Position numbers and translations under genes: made by a program. 64,000 bases of DNA. Source: Blautia luti (lineage in GTDB: Bacteria; Bacillota; Clostridia; Lachnospirales; Lachnospiraceae). The stretch is from positions 1 to 64,000 of the forward strand of contig NZ_JAAITI010000002.1 in NCBI RefSeq assembly GCF_013304735.1. The letters are read 5' to 3'. A model generated the notes under the pieces. It did not search any database and was not told the DNA's origin. It saw only the letters and a list, made by a program, of their open reading frames with translations. Positions 48,767 through 57,295 of this stretch are shown piece after piece. Position 1 is the first letter of the stretch; the number at the start of each line of letters is the position of its first letter.

Positions 48767-49084
48767 ATGAGTGACTTAGCTGCTACAAACTGTAATGACT
48801 GCGGATGCGGCTGCGATTCCGGATGCGGAAACAATAGTTGCGGATGTAACGGTGGATGTAACAATGGATGCGGATGTAACAATGGCTGGGGTACTTCCCT
48901 GTTTGGCGGCGGAGGAAGCAGCTGCTCCTGCATTCTCTGGATTATCTGTCTCCTGTGCTGCTGCGGAAATAATAATGGATGCGGATGCAATAACAATGGC
49001 TGCTGTAACGACAGCTGCTGGATTATCATCCTGCTTCTGCTCTGCTGCGGAAACAACGGATGTGGTTGCAACAATTGCTGCTGA
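48767..49084 (+). CDS. High-cysteine chorion-class small protein (HCB protein 13-like)
   Basis: 105 aa, with about 27 Cys plus many Gly and Asn in CGC and NNGCGCN runs, separated by two hydrophobic segments (SCILWIICLLCCC and CWIIILLLLCC). GGAGG lies ten bases before the ATG. Named here from resemblance to proteins annotated as chorion class high-cysteine HCB protein 13 in Lachnospiraceae; no function is established. The pattern suggests a small membrane or surface protein, perhaps cross-linked or metal-binding. It has its own terminator right after the stop. The opposite strand also has long frames because of the repetitive composition. Confidence 0.82.
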   Translation: MSDLAATNCNDCGCGCDSGCGNNSCGCNGGCNNGCGCNNGWGTSLFGGGGSSCSCILWIICLLCCCGNNNGCGCNNNGCCNDSCWIIILLLLCCGNNGCGCNNCC

Positions 49085-49097
49085 TCTTTCCGGCAAG

Positions 49098-49127
49098 AAA
49101 AGGCAGAGGTTATCTCCTCTGCCTTTT
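49098..49127 (+). terminator. Terminator of the high-cysteine gene
   Basis: AAAAGGCAGAGG and CCTCTGCCTTTT pair perfectly around a 6-nt loop, followed by CTGCTG. The T stretch is part of the stem. Confidence 0.85.
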
Positions 49128-49346
49128 CTGCTGCCGTTTCTTTGCTTCCTCCTGTTTCTTTCTTTTTTTCTCCAGACATCTCAGATCTATTTCATAAAAA
49201 GCATTTCCATCAATTACCAATTTCTGCTTCTTTTCAGATTCCATAAAACGCTCCAAAAAAATTCTTCCATATATAATATGGCAGCTGCAGGTTTTCCGTC
49301 ATATTTTCATTTATGAAATCATAGATTTCAGGAAAAAGGATTTTTT

Positions 49347-49685
49347 ATGGAACAGGATTATATTGCCAAAACTGCGTTGGATGAAATGGTTGAAAGTGAC
49401 CGGGATCAGATGCTAAAAGCCATGGTTCCGTATCTTCCCCCATCCGGCCAGCAGTTTCTGTCTATGTATACAAAAACACAGGAGCTTATGAATACCATGT
49501 CTCTTTTCCGAAACCGGAAAAAATCTGCGGATCTGCAGGCTGCCAGTCTTTCCGGCATAGATCCTCTGGAAATGCTGCAGGATATCCGAAAATGCTGCAG
49601 TGGGGAAAGCCGTCGTCAGATTGACCAGATCACCAATCTGATGGCGACCATTCAGATGCTGCAGATTATGAACGAAAATTCCTGA
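49347..49685 (+). CDS. Small protein of unknown function
   Basis: 112 aa, start after AAAGGA. Mostly helical, with a heptad-like C-terminus (RRQIDQITNLMATIQMLQIM), no signal peptide or membrane helix, and a CC pair (IRKCCSG). The first part reads ALDEMVESDRDQMLKAMVPYLPPSGQQF. Not recognised as a characterised family. It forms a tight pair with the next gene (16 bp gap), and the two share a methionine-rich helical style, suggesting they act together. Confidence 0.7.
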   Translation: MEQDYIAKTALDEMVESDRDQMLKAMVPYLPPSGQQFLSMYTKTQELMNTMSLFRNRKKSADLQAASLSGIDPLEMLQDIRKCCSGESRRQIDQITNLMATIQMLQIMNENS

Positions 49686-49701
49686 AGGAGGGGAAAAATC
49701 C

Positions 49702-49977
49702 ATGAGCGATGACTGGAAAAACAATCCAAAACTTTCCCAAATGGATCCGCAGAAACTTTCCATGTTACAGAATCTTGCAGATCAGGGACTTGGGAAAAAT
49801 CCTTCTGAACTGATGCCGTTTATTATGGGCGCAGCTTCTCAGGGAAAAAATGCGGGATTAAATTTTAGCTCTGATGAAATCTCTGCGATTATTGAAGTGC
49901 TTAAGATGGGAAAAAGTCCCACGGAAATCGCCCGACTTGACCGTATTGTAAATCTGATGAAAATGATACGACATTAA
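49702..49977 (+). CDS. Small protein of unknown function, partner of the preceding gene
   Basis: 91 aa, with a strong GAAGGAGGGG ribosome site. Soluble, helical, with the segments MLQNLADQGLGKNPSELMPFIMGA and ISAIIEVLKMGKSPTEIARLDRIVNLMKM. No known motif. Together with the 49347 gene it forms a two-gene operon ended by a clear terminator. Similar small pairs occur in sporulating Clostridia, but no role can be claimed. Confidence 0.72.
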   Translation: MSDDWKNNPKLSQMDPQKLSMLQNLADQGLGKNPSELMPFIMGAASQGKNAGLNFSSDEISAIIEVLKMGKSPTEIARLDRIVNLMKMIRH

Positions 49978-49988
49978 CAGTTCTGTGA

Positions 49989-50018
49989 TCCCGGAACAGC
50001 ACCTTTTCTGTTCCGGGA
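49989..50018 (+). terminator. Terminator of the two small genes
   Basis: TCCCGGAACAG and CTGTTCCGGGA pair around an 8-nt loop, followed by ATTTTCTGTCTT. Confidence 0.88.
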
Positions 50019-50197
50019 ATTTTCTGTCTTATATTCCTTTTCATGTCTGTCTGAATAAAATCTGTCAAATCCATAGATTCTATTGCATAATTCATAGAAC
50101 ATATTCCCTATTTTTGTGATATTTTTTTATCATTTTCCCTTTCTTATTATACCAGTATATGGTATACTTGTCCGTGAAATGAATGATATGCAAAATA

Positions 50198-50273
50198 GGA
50201 CTTTATGCGTCAAGTGTTTGGCGAATGGGGAGTTGTCGCCAGAACGAAAAGTACGTCTTACGGTATGAAGTCC
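50198..50273 (+). promoter_or_regulatory. Tetrahydrofolate riboswitch aptamer
   Basis: GGACTT (50198-50203) pairs with AAGTCC (50268-50273) as the closing stem. Inside are GCGTCAAGTGTTTGGCGAAT, GGGGAGTTGTCGCC and AGAACGAAAAG, matching the order and bases of the THF riboswitch core. It stands upstream of folE, a typical target. A hairpin and T run follow at 50286-50325. Confidence 0.88.
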
Positions 50274-50285
50274 GCACCCGTTGCA

Positions 50286-50325
50286 GCAATATAAGAGGAT
50301 ATCTCATATTGTGTAGGGCTTTTTT
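50286..50325 (+). terminator. Terminator of the THF riboswitch
   Basis: CAATAT and ATATTG lead a stem with one mismatch (CAATAT-a-AGA with TCT-c-ATATTG), followed by TGTAGGGCTTTTTTC. Likely the switch's expression platform. Confidence 0.7.
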
Positions 50326-50429
50326 CGACATACGTTCTATTACAATTGGAGATATCTTTTTTGTGTGCAAAAATAAAAAAGACAGTCTCCGAAAAACGTG
50401 ATTTTTTTAACAAATGGAGGTTGTTATTT

Positions 50430-50987
50430 ATGGTAGACAAAGCAAAAGTAGAAGAAGCAATCAAACTTCTTCTCGAAGGAATCGGCGAAGATGTGGACAG
50501 AGAGGGACTGCAAGGAACTCCGGAGCGTATCGCCCGTATGTGTGAGGAAATTTATGGCGGACTTGACAACGAGGCGGACGAATATCTTCAGAAACAGTTC
50601 CATGTAGAAAACAACGAAATGGTCCTGGAAAAAGATATTACCTTTTATTCCATGTGCGAACATCATCTTATGCCGTTTTACGGAAAAGCTCATATCGCAT
50701 ATATCCCAAATGGCAAAGTTACCGGCTTAAGCAAACTGGCTCGTACCGTTGATGTGTACGCGAGAAGACCACAGATCCAGGAGCGCCTGACTGTGCAGAT
50801 CGCAGATGCTCTGGAACGTGTCCTCGACCCGAAGGGAATCATGGTAATGCTGGAAGCGGAACATACCTGCATGACCATGCGCGGAATCAAAAAGCCGGGA
50901 AGCAAGACCATCACCACTGTCACAAGAGGTGAATTCAAAGAAAATATGGAACTTCAGAAACAGTTCCTCGCTATGGTCAAAGACTGA
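50430..50987 (+). CDS. folE: GTP cyclohydrolase I
   Basis: 185 aa from ATG at 50430 (TGGAGG ten bases upstream). First enzyme of folate synthesis: GTP to dihydroneopterin triphosphate. Zinc and active-site motifs [30 protein letters not shown], and TTVTRGEF. Controlled by the THF riboswitch before it. Its TGA overlaps the ATG of the next gene. Confidence 0.97.
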   Translation: MVDKAKVEEAIKLLLEGIGEDVDREGLQGTPERIARMCEEIYGGLDNEADEYLQKQFHVENNEMVLEKDITFYSMCEHHLMPFYGKAHIAYIPNGKVTGLSKLARTVDVYARRPQIQERLTVQIADALERVLDPKGIMVMLEAEHTCMTMRGIKKPGSKTITTVTRGEFKENMELQKQFLAMVKD

Positions 50988-51463
50988 TGGACAGAGTAAA
51001 TCAGATCTGGAAGCATCCACTCTATCAGACTGAACTTCATAAGCTTCAGCTTCTGGAAGCTGACCGTGAATTCTGCAGACATACCCCGGAACATTTTCTG
51101 GATGTGGCACGTCTTGCCTATATCAGAGCCCTTGAGGAAAATTATTCGGTTTCAAAGGAACTGATCTACTGTACTGCCCTTCTTCATGATATCGGACGGG
51201 CCAGACAATATGAAGATGGTACGCCTCATGATGAAGCCGGTGCGGTTATCGCCGAACAGATTTTAAAGGAACTTGGATTTTCTCCGGAGGAAATCCAAGC
51301 AATTGTTTCGGCGATCCGCGGTCACAGAGCCGAGACTAACCAGACGATTCTCGGACAACTGATCTATCGTGCGGACAAAAAATCCAGAAACTGTTTTTCC
51401 TGTAAGGCAGAACCAGAGTGCTACTGGTCTTCTGCAAAAAAAAATATGACGATCCAATATTAG
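50987..51463 (+). CDS. HD-domain phosphohydrolase in the folate operon
   Basis: 158 aa. HD superfamily motifs: H in CRHTPEHFLDVARLAY, HD in ALLHDIGRARQYED, and D in RADKKSRNCF; a C-terminal cysteine cluster (CFSCKAEPECYW) follows. Start overlaps the folE stop (TGATG); folP starts 11 bp after its end. A dephosphorylation step on dihydroneopterin triphosphate is missing from many genomes, so this gene is a candidate from context; sequence alone does not prove it. Confidence 0.85.
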   Translation: MDRVNQIWKHPLYQTELHKLQLLEADREFCRHTPEHFLDVARLAYIRALEENYSVSKELIYCTALLHDIGRARQYEDGTPHDEAGAVIAEQILKELGFSPEEIQAIVSAIRGHRAETNQTILGQLIYRADKKSRNCFSCKAEPECYWSSAKKNMTIQY

Positions 51464-51474
51464 GAGGTCTTTCC

Positions 51475-52281
51475 ATGAAAATCGGAAATCGTGAATTTGA
51501 TGTAAAAAATAAAACATATATCATGGGTATTTTGAATGTCACACCGGATTCTTTCTCAGACGGTGGAAAATGGAACGACATGGACCATGCCCTGAAACAT
51601 ACAGAAACTATGATTGCTGAAGGTGCTGACATTCTGGATATCGGTGGAGAATCCACCCGTCCGGGCCATACACCGGTTGGCGCTCAGGAAGAAATCGAGC
51701 GTGTACTCCCTGTTATCGAGGCAGTAAAAAGCCGTTTTGATATCCCGATCTCTGTAGATACATATAAGGGATGCGTTGCGGAGGAATCCCTGAAACACGG
51801 AGCAGACCTCATCAACGATATCTGGGGACTGAAATATGATCCGGAAATGGCTCCTGTCATTGCAAAATATCAGGCTCCCTGCTGTCTGATGCACAACAAA
51901 GATAATACAGAATATAACAACTTTATCGTGGATATGCTGGCAGAAACACAGGAATGTGTCAATATCGCCAAACGTGCAGGTATTGCCGACGACAAGATCA
52001 TCCTTGATCCGGGTGTGGGATTTGGTAAAACATACGAGATGAACCTGATGACAATGGATAATCTGGAGCTTTTCCAGAAACTGGGATATCCGGTACTTCT
52101 TGGTACTTCCAGAAAATCCATGATCGGACTTGCCCTTGATCTTCCGGTGGATCAGCGTGTGGAGGGAACTCTTGCCACATCCGTGATCGGTGTTATGAAA
52201 GGCTGTGCGTTTGTCCGTGTTCATGATATCAAAGAAAACAAGCGTGTCATCCAGATGACAGAAGCCATTCTGGGACGCTAG
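51475..52281 (+). CDS. folP: Dihydropteroate synthase
   Basis: 268 aa. Joins the pterin diphosphate with p-aminobenzoate. Signatures GILNVTPDSFSDGG and DIGGESTRPGH at the start, DPGVGFGKT, and LLGTSRKSMIG, then RVHDIKENK. Start at 51475 with AGGAGG at 51462-51467. Third gene of the folE-HD-folP-folBK operon. Confidence 0.97.
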   Translation: MKIGNREFDVKNKTYIMGILNVTPDSFSDGGKWNDMDHALKHTETMIAEGADILDIGGESTRPGHTPVGAQEEIERVLPVIEAVKSRFDIPISVDTYKGCVAEESLKHGADLINDIWGLKYDPEMAPVIAKYQAPCCLMHNKDNTEYNNFIVDMLAETQECVNIAKRAGIADDKIILDPGVGFGKTYEMNLMTMDNLELFQKLGYPVLLGTSRKSMIGLALDLPVDQRVEGTLATSVIGVMKGCAFVRVHDIKENKRVIQMTEAILGR

Positions 52282-52290
52282 GAGGAACCG

Positions 52291-53112
52291 ATGGATAAAA
52301 TCGAAATCAGAGATCTTGAGATTTTTGCAAACCATGGTGTATTTCCGGAAGAAACTGCTCTTGGACAGAAATTTGTTGTTTCTGCCATTATGTATACAGA
52401 GACACGTCCGGCAGGGCTGACAGATGATCTTTCCGCTTCCATCAATTATGGGGAAGTCAGCCATATGATCACCGATTTTCTTCAGAAAAACACTTATAAA
52501 CTTCTGGAAGCTGCTGTGGAGAATCTGGCAGAAATGTTGCTGCTCTCTCTTCCGCTTCTTAAAAAGATCACTCTTCGTATTGAGAAGCCATGGGCTCCGG
52601 TAGGCCTTCCACTGAAAACCGTTGCTGTGGAAATTACCCGTGGCTGGCATACCGCCTATATTGCTTTTGGTTCCAATATGGGTGATAAGAAGAAATATCT
52701 GGATGATGCGATCCAGGGGCTTCGGGATATGAATGAAATCGTTGTTGAGAAAGTTTCAGAGTATCTTGTGACTGAGCCTTATGGCGGTGTGGCGCAAGAT
52801 GAGTTTCTCAATGGTGCTTTAAAAGTCCGGACTTTGCTTTCTCCTGATGAGCTTCTTGACAGGCTGCATGTGCTGGAGCAGGCTGCGGATCGGAAGCGGA
52901 TCATACATTGGGGGCCACGGACACTGGATCTGGATATCTTGTTTTATGATAATGAGATCATTGATACGGAGGTATTGCATGTGCCTCATATTGATATGGA
53001 GAATCGGGATTTTGTGTTGAAGCCTATGGTGGAGATTGCACCGTATTTGCGGCATCCGGTGTTGAATTTAACAATGGAGCAGTTGTTAAAAAAGCTGCTT
53101 GAAAATGCATAA
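52291..53112 (+). CDS. folBK: Dihydroneopterin aldolase fused to HPPK
   Basis: 273 aa bifunctional enzyme. Residues 1-118 are FolB (IEIRDLEIFANHGVFPEE, LRIEKPWAP), and residues 119 to the end are FolK (AYIAFGSNMGDKKKYL, VTEPYGGVAQDEFLNG, WGPRTLDLDILFYDN). It makes 6-hydroxymethyl-dihydropterin and then its diphosphate for FolP. Begins nine bases after folP and is the last gene of the operon. Such FolB-FolK fusions are common in Firmicutes. Confidence 0.96.
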   Translation: MDKIEIRDLEIFANHGVFPEETALGQKFVVSAIMYTETRPAGLTDDLSASINYGEVSHMITDFLQKNTYKLLEAAVENLAEMLLLSLPLLKKITLRIEKPWAPVGLPLKTVAVEITRGWHTAYIAFGSNMGDKKKYLDDAIQGLRDMNEIVVEKVSEYLVTEPYGGVAQDEFLNGALKVRTLLSPDELLDRLHVLEQAADRKRIIHWGPRTLDLDILFYDNEIIDTEVLHVPHIDMENRDFVLKPMVEIAPYLRHPVLNLTMEQLLKKLLENA

Positions 53113-53146
53113 TAATCTAATTTTATTGCAATTTGGAAGTTGTGAA

Positions 53147-53222
53147 AAGCGTGGGGAAGGGAAGCATTCGTAGTTGCGAAGGCCATTTCCCTTCCCCACA
53201 CCCCTTCCCTCCGGCCACGCTT
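53147..53222. repeat. Nested inverted repeats after the folate operon
   Basis: Inner arms GTGGGGAAGGGAA (53151-53163) and TTCCCTTCCCCAC (53187-53199) are perfect over 13 bp. Outer arms AAGCGTGG (53147-53154) and CCACGCTT (53215-53222) give an alternative stem. There is a small TTCG...CGAA stem in the loop. No T run. REP-like or a cruciform; not a classic terminator. Confidence 0.6.
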
Positions 53223-53271
53223 AGAACATTTTGGCTGTGTGACTTTATTTAATTATAAATAAAAAAAGATG

Positions 53272-53317
53272 ACAAGCCCGATACAGATGTCTTGGCTACA
53301 ATCTGTATCGGGCTTGT
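53272..53317. terminator. Bidirectional terminator between folBK and putP
   Basis: ACAAGCCCGATACAGAT (53272-53288) and its exact complement (53301-53317) form a 17-bp stem with a 12-nt loop, T-rich on both sides. Shared by the convergent folate operon and putP. Confidence 0.95.
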
Positions 53318-53357
53318 TTTGTTTGAGTGTAAGTTATTGAATAAAATCCTTAATTCT

Positions 53358-54890
53358 TTATTTCTGGTTTACCTGATCGAATTCGTCGGTGATTTCTTTG
53401 GATGGGGCTTTGGTGAGGAGGCTGACGATGATGTTTGCTGCGATGGCTACCATGAAGGCGGGAAGGAGTTCATAGATTCCCCAGGCGCCGCCGAGTTTGC
53501 TGATTCCGTATTTCCAGATGAATACCATGGATCCGCCGCAGATCATTCCTGCCAGGGCTCCCTGCCAGTTGGAGCGTCTCCAGAATAATGCCAGGAGGAC
53601 TACAGGGCCGAATACGGCTCCGAAACCTGCCCAGGCGAAGGATACGATGGTGAAGACGGAACTGTTCGGGTCACGGGCGATGAACATAGCTACTACTGCG
53701 ATCAGAAGAAGTGTGATCTTATCCGCTACCATGCTTTCTTTTTTGGTTTCTTTATCCTTCAGGATGCTTCCGAGAAGGTCGGAAGAAACTGCTGAAGATG
53801 CTGCCAGAAGCTGGGAATCTGCAGTTGACATGGTAGATGCCAGGATTCCTGCGAGGATAAGTCCTGCAAGGATCGCTGCGATCACACCGTGCTGGCTGAG
53901 AAGATTTGCAATCTGAACGATGATGGTCTCAGATGCGGAACCTTCCAGAAGATCAAACTCTCCTGCTGCTGTCATTCCAAGTCCTACCACACCGATCAGT
54001 ACTGCTACTGCCAGTGAGATCACTACCCATGTAGTTGCCACTCTTCTGGAAAGTGTAAGTTTCTCTTCATCTTCAATCGCCATGAAACGAAGAAGAATAT
54101 GTGGCATTCCGAAATATCCAAGTCCCCATGCAAGCATGGAAATAATGTTAAGCAGTGGATATGCCTGTTCTGTTCCGGTTGTGGGATCATATGTAGTAAA
54201 CATAGTCAGATATCCCGGCAGGGATCTTGCATGGTCTGCAACTGCCTCAATACCACCGGCAGTGCTGATCCCGAATACGAATACGATCACAAGTGCGATG
54301 GACATGATGATACTCTGGATAAAGTCTGTAGTAGATGCTGCCAGGAATCCTCCCAGTGTAGTATAGCCAACGATAACCAATGCACTGATAATCATAGCCG
54401 GCAGATATTTTACGCCAAAGAGACTTGCAAAAAGTTTACCACAGGCTGCAAATCCGGAAGCTGTATACGGAATAAAAAAGATTACGATAAAAATCGCTCC
54501 GATGGACTGCAGGATCTTCTTCTCATCTCTGTAACGGTTACTGAAAAAGGATGGCAGTGTAATGGAGTTTCCTGCCACATGTGTGTAGCGGCGGATTCTT
54601 TTTGCCACGATCCTCCAGTTTACGTATGTTCCGATGGCAAGGCCAATGGCTGTCCAGCCTGCGTCTGCAATACCGGTAAGATAAGCAAGTCCCGGTAATC
54701 CCATCAGAAGCCAGCTGCTCATGTCAGAAGCCTCTGCACTCATGGCTGTTACCAGAGGTCCAAGTTTTCTTCCTCCCAGATAGAAATCAGAACTGTCATT
54801 GTTGTTCTTGGAACACAGATAACCCACAAAGATCATTGCACCCAGGTAGACGATAATGGCTGCCATTATACAAATATGTGCTGTTGTCAA
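53358..54890 (-). CDS. putP: Sodium/proline symporter
   Basis: 510 aa with about 12 to 13 membrane helices, SSS family. PutP markers: SDFYLGGRKLGPLVTAMSAEASDMSSWLLMG, GYFGMPHILLRFMAI, and STADSQLLAASSAVSSDLL. Imports proline with sodium. Length and sequence fit PutP rather than pantothenate or glucose branches. Monocistronic. Confidence 0.95.
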   Translation of the reverse strand: MTTAHICIMAAIIVYLGAMIFVGYLCSKNNNDSSDFYLGGRKLGPLVTAMSAEASDMSSWLLMGLPGLAYLTGIADAGWTAIGLAIGTYVNWRIVAKRIRRYTHVAGNSITLPSFFSNRYRDEKKILQSIGAIFIVIFFIPYTASGFAACGKLFASLFGVKYLPAMIISALVIVGYTTLGGFLAASTTDFIQSIIMSIALVIVFVFGISTAGGIEAVADHARSLPGYLTMFTTYDPTTGTEQAYPLLNIISMLAWGLGYFGMPHILLRFMAIEDEEKLTLSRRVATTWVVISLAVAVLIGVVGLGMTAAGEFDLLEGSASETIIVQIANLLSQHGVIAAILAGLILAGILASTMSTADSQLLAASSAVSSDLLGSILKDKETKKESMVADKITLLLIAVVAMFIARDPNSSVFTIVSFAWAGFGAVFGPVVLLALFWRRSNWQGALAGMICGGSMVFIWKYGISKLGGAWGIYELLPAFMVAIAANIIVSLLTKAPSKEITDEFDQVNQK

Positions 54891-55018
54891 GAATAGTTCT
54901 CTCCCTTCATTTATCTATGTATGTTTTCACATATTTATAGATTTTATTATATTAACTTAAGAAAGTAAAGAGGATTTTCCATTTTTTTGAATAAAAATGT
55001 CTTTTATACGAAGAAAAA

Positions 55019-55046
55019 GGGCTGAACCCATAAGACAGCCCAGCTC
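55019..55046 (-). terminator. Terminator of the cobalamin-regulated operon
   Basis: GGGCTG and CAGCCC pair around an 11-nt loop on the minus strand, followed by TTTTTC, about 20 bp past the last gene. Confidence 0.8.
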
Positions 55047-55063
55047 TTTTCCAAAATTTCTGT

Positions 55064-56311
55064 TTAGTTTTCCTCAATACGCTTCTGCACATCTTCCACT
55101 GTGTACGCTTCTGTCAGTGCTTTCAGATCATCCGGTGTGGTATCTGTACTGTAAGCTTTGATAACTTTCATCAGATCCGCACAGCTGTATGCATTTTTGT
55201 AAATATCCTGTGTATATCCGTAAAGCTCATTGAAGGTATCTTTATCGGATGCGCTCCAGAATCCCTGATACAGACGAACAGTATTGCTATCTGCATCATC
55301 GGTGTTTGCCTCCGGATGACCGGACATTGCATTGTACAGGATCGCAAATGCAGGACCGCCCATGGATGCATATTTTCCTGCAATGTAATCAATCTTCGGA
55401 TTACCAAAAGAATCGTTATCATTGATCTCATCATGATTTTCCATGGAGAAGCAGTCAACAGCTCCGACCTTGATATTGGAGCCCTGCTCTTCTTCCTTGG
55501 AAGTAATCGTCTTCATGATCTCATCTACATTGAAGGTACAGAGAACTGCATCATAATTTCTATCTACAAAAGCATGTTTCAGGTTATTGATTCCTTTCGG
55601 ATCTGTCATATATCCAGGGCAGATGGTAATGCTGACATCATCCTTTCCTGCATCTACAACCGTTGTTTTCTCAGATGACGCAAGTTTTTCAACATCCTCC
55701 GAATAAGTCAGTCCTTCTTTTTCAGCCAGTCCTTCCAGAACACCAATGGTTCTCTGAAGGTGCATGTAGTTTCCTGCGGAAGAACCACCGGTCAGCACAA
55801 TATAACTGCTGGTATCTGCATCTGCAAAATAATCTGCCATATTGTAGCCGGCTTCATAATCTGCCTTTGCATCCGGTCCTACACTTCCAAGAAAATACGG
55901 GCTGGTTTTTACCTTGTCATAATCTTCATCGCTGATACTTCCGGAACCAAGAACATAATACATTTCTTCTTCATCACAGGCTTCTACAATCTTCTGAATA
56001 TCCTGTCCATAAAAAGAAATGATTCCGCTTACGCCCTGCAGCTTCATTGCGCGGATAAAATTGATCTCGTCCTCTGCAGAATTAATGCTGCCTGAAAAAT
56101 AGAACTTTACCGGAAATCCCTGCTGGATATATTCTCTGTAATAGTTCATAAACATGTTCATTTCCGGGCTGTTCTGATTATATACTACAACACCTATTGT
56201 ATATTGAACATCTCCGTCTTCCACAGCAGCGGAAACTTTTTTCCCGCCAACTGCAAAAACGGCAAGCAACAACAGCAGAATGCCCAGTACTTTAAAGTTT
56301 TTTAATGTCAT
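55064..56311 (-). CDS. Type-1 periplasmic binding protein-like extracytoplasmic protein
   Basis: 415 aa. Signal peptide (MTLKNFKVLGILLLLLAVFAVGG, cleavage near VSAAVE), no lipobox. The body has the fold pattern of LacI/ribose-binding type PBP: YTIGVVVYNQNSPEMNMFMNYY, FYGQDIQKIVEACDEEEMYYVLG, ADYEAGYNMADYF, VGAVDCFSM. It follows the second ATPase gene of the importer by 18 bp and is in the same cobalamin-switch operon, but its fold class differs from the SBP of that importer. Ligand not predictable. Confidence 0.8.
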   Translation of the reverse strand: MTLKNFKVLGILLLLLAVFAVGGKKVSAAVEDGDVQYTIGVVVYNQNSPEMNMFMNYYREYIQQGFPVKFYFSGSINSAEDEINFIRAMKLQGVSGIISFYGQDIQKIVEACDEEEMYYVLGSGSISDEDYDKVKTSPYFLGSVGPDAKADYEAGYNMADYFADADTSSYIVLTGGSSAGNYMHLQRTIGVLEGLAEKEGLTYSEDVEKLASSEKTTVVDAGKDDVSITICPGYMTDPKGINNLKHAFVDRNYDAVLCTFNVDEIMKTITSKEEEQGSNIKVGAVDCFSMENHDEINDNDSFGNPKIDYIAGKYASMGGPAFAILYNAMSGHPEANTDDADSNTVRLYQGFWSASDKDTFNELYGYTQDIYKNAYSCADLMKVIKAYSTDTTPDDLKALTEAYTVEDVQKRIEEN

Positions 56312-56329
56312 ACTGTTTTTTGCCTTTCT

Positions 56330-57295
56330 TTATTTCTCAGTTACATAATGGCAGGCTACTTCATGTCCGGACTCTACCTCTGTAAGCACCGGACGGATCG
56401 TCTTACATTTCTCCATGCAGTGCTCACAGCGATTCTGGAACGGGCAGCCATGAGGAACATCCAGAGGGCTTGGAGCCTCACTTTCAATACTCTCGATCTT
56501 TTTGTTCTGATCCATATGAATGGAAAACTGAGCGCCAAGAAGAGCCTGTGTATATGGATGAAGAGATTTTTCTGCAACATCCTCTCCTGGAATTACCTCC
56601 ACGATATTTCCAAGATACATTACCGCGATCTGATGAGCAAAAGAACGGATCAGCGCCAGGTCATGGCAGATAAAGAGCATGCTGATGTTTTTCTCCTTCT
56701 GGAGACGTACCAGCAGCTGGATCACGGACTCCTGTACAGAAACGTCAAGTGCAGAAGTCGCCTCATCACACACCAGGATCTCCGGTTCCAGGGAAAGTGC
56801 ACGTGCAATACTGATACGCTGTCTCTGACCACCACTCATGTTATGAGGATAGCGGTCTACAAAATCTCCGGGAAGTTCTACCATTTTCAGAAGTTCTCTG
56901 GCTTTGGCTTCTTTTTCGCTTCTTTTCAGTTTCCCGTAATTGATCAGCGGCTCTGTAAGAATATCCACGATCTTCATTTTCGGGTCAAAAGATGCCAGTG
57001 GATCCTGGAATACCATCTGCATATTCTGACGGTTCAGCCAGGTTTCTTTCTTGGAAAGATTGGAGAGATTTTTTCCATGATAAAGGATCTCGCCACTGGT
57101 CGGCTTGTCAAGAGAGATGACCATACGGACAAAGGTGGATTTACCACAGCCACTCTCTCCTACGATTCCCAGAGTCTTTCCTTTATAAACATTCAAGTTC
57201 ACATCATTGCAGGCTGTCAATGTTCTGCCACCGGAAGCCGGGAACTGTTTTACGATATGTTTTGCACTGAGCACGATATCGGATTCCTTAAACAT
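56330..57295 (-). CDS. Nickel/oligopeptide-type ABC importer ATPase (second)
   Basis: 321 aa from ATG at 57295 (GGAGGGA upstream), overlapping the first ATPase stop. Walker A GESGCGKST, signature MSGGQRQR, Walker B ILVCDEATSALD, switch H in FICHDLAL. C-terminal oligopeptide/nickel cysteine-rich extension (GCPFQNRCEHCMEKC). Pairs with the ATPase encoded before it. Part of the cobalamin-riboswitch operon. Confidence 0.93.
   Translation of the reverse strand: MFKESDIVLSAKHIVKQFPASGGRTLTACNDVNLNVYKGKTLGIVGESGCGKSTFVRMVISLDKPTSGEILYHGKNLSNLSKKETWLNRQNMQMVFQDPLASFDPKMKIVDILTEPLINYGKLKRSEKEAKARELLKMVELPGDFVDRYPHNMSGGQRQRISIARALSLEPEILVCDEATSALDVSVQESVIQLLVRLQKEKNISMLFICHDLALIRSFAHQIAVMYLGNIVEVIPGEDVAEKSLHPYTQALLGAQFSIHMDQNKKIESIESEAPSPLDVPHGCPFQNRCEHCMEKCKTIRPVLTEVESGHEVACHYVTEK

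Noticed and set aside
48694-49316. Long frames on both strands over the high-cysteine gene
   Set aside because: They come from the repetitive TGC/GGA/AAC composition; the plus frame at 48767 has a ribosome site, regular family-like sequence and a terminator.
53358-54890. Pantothenate symporter (PanF) for the SSS gene
   Set aside because: Length, N-terminal motif and the GMPHILLRFMAI region fit PutP better.
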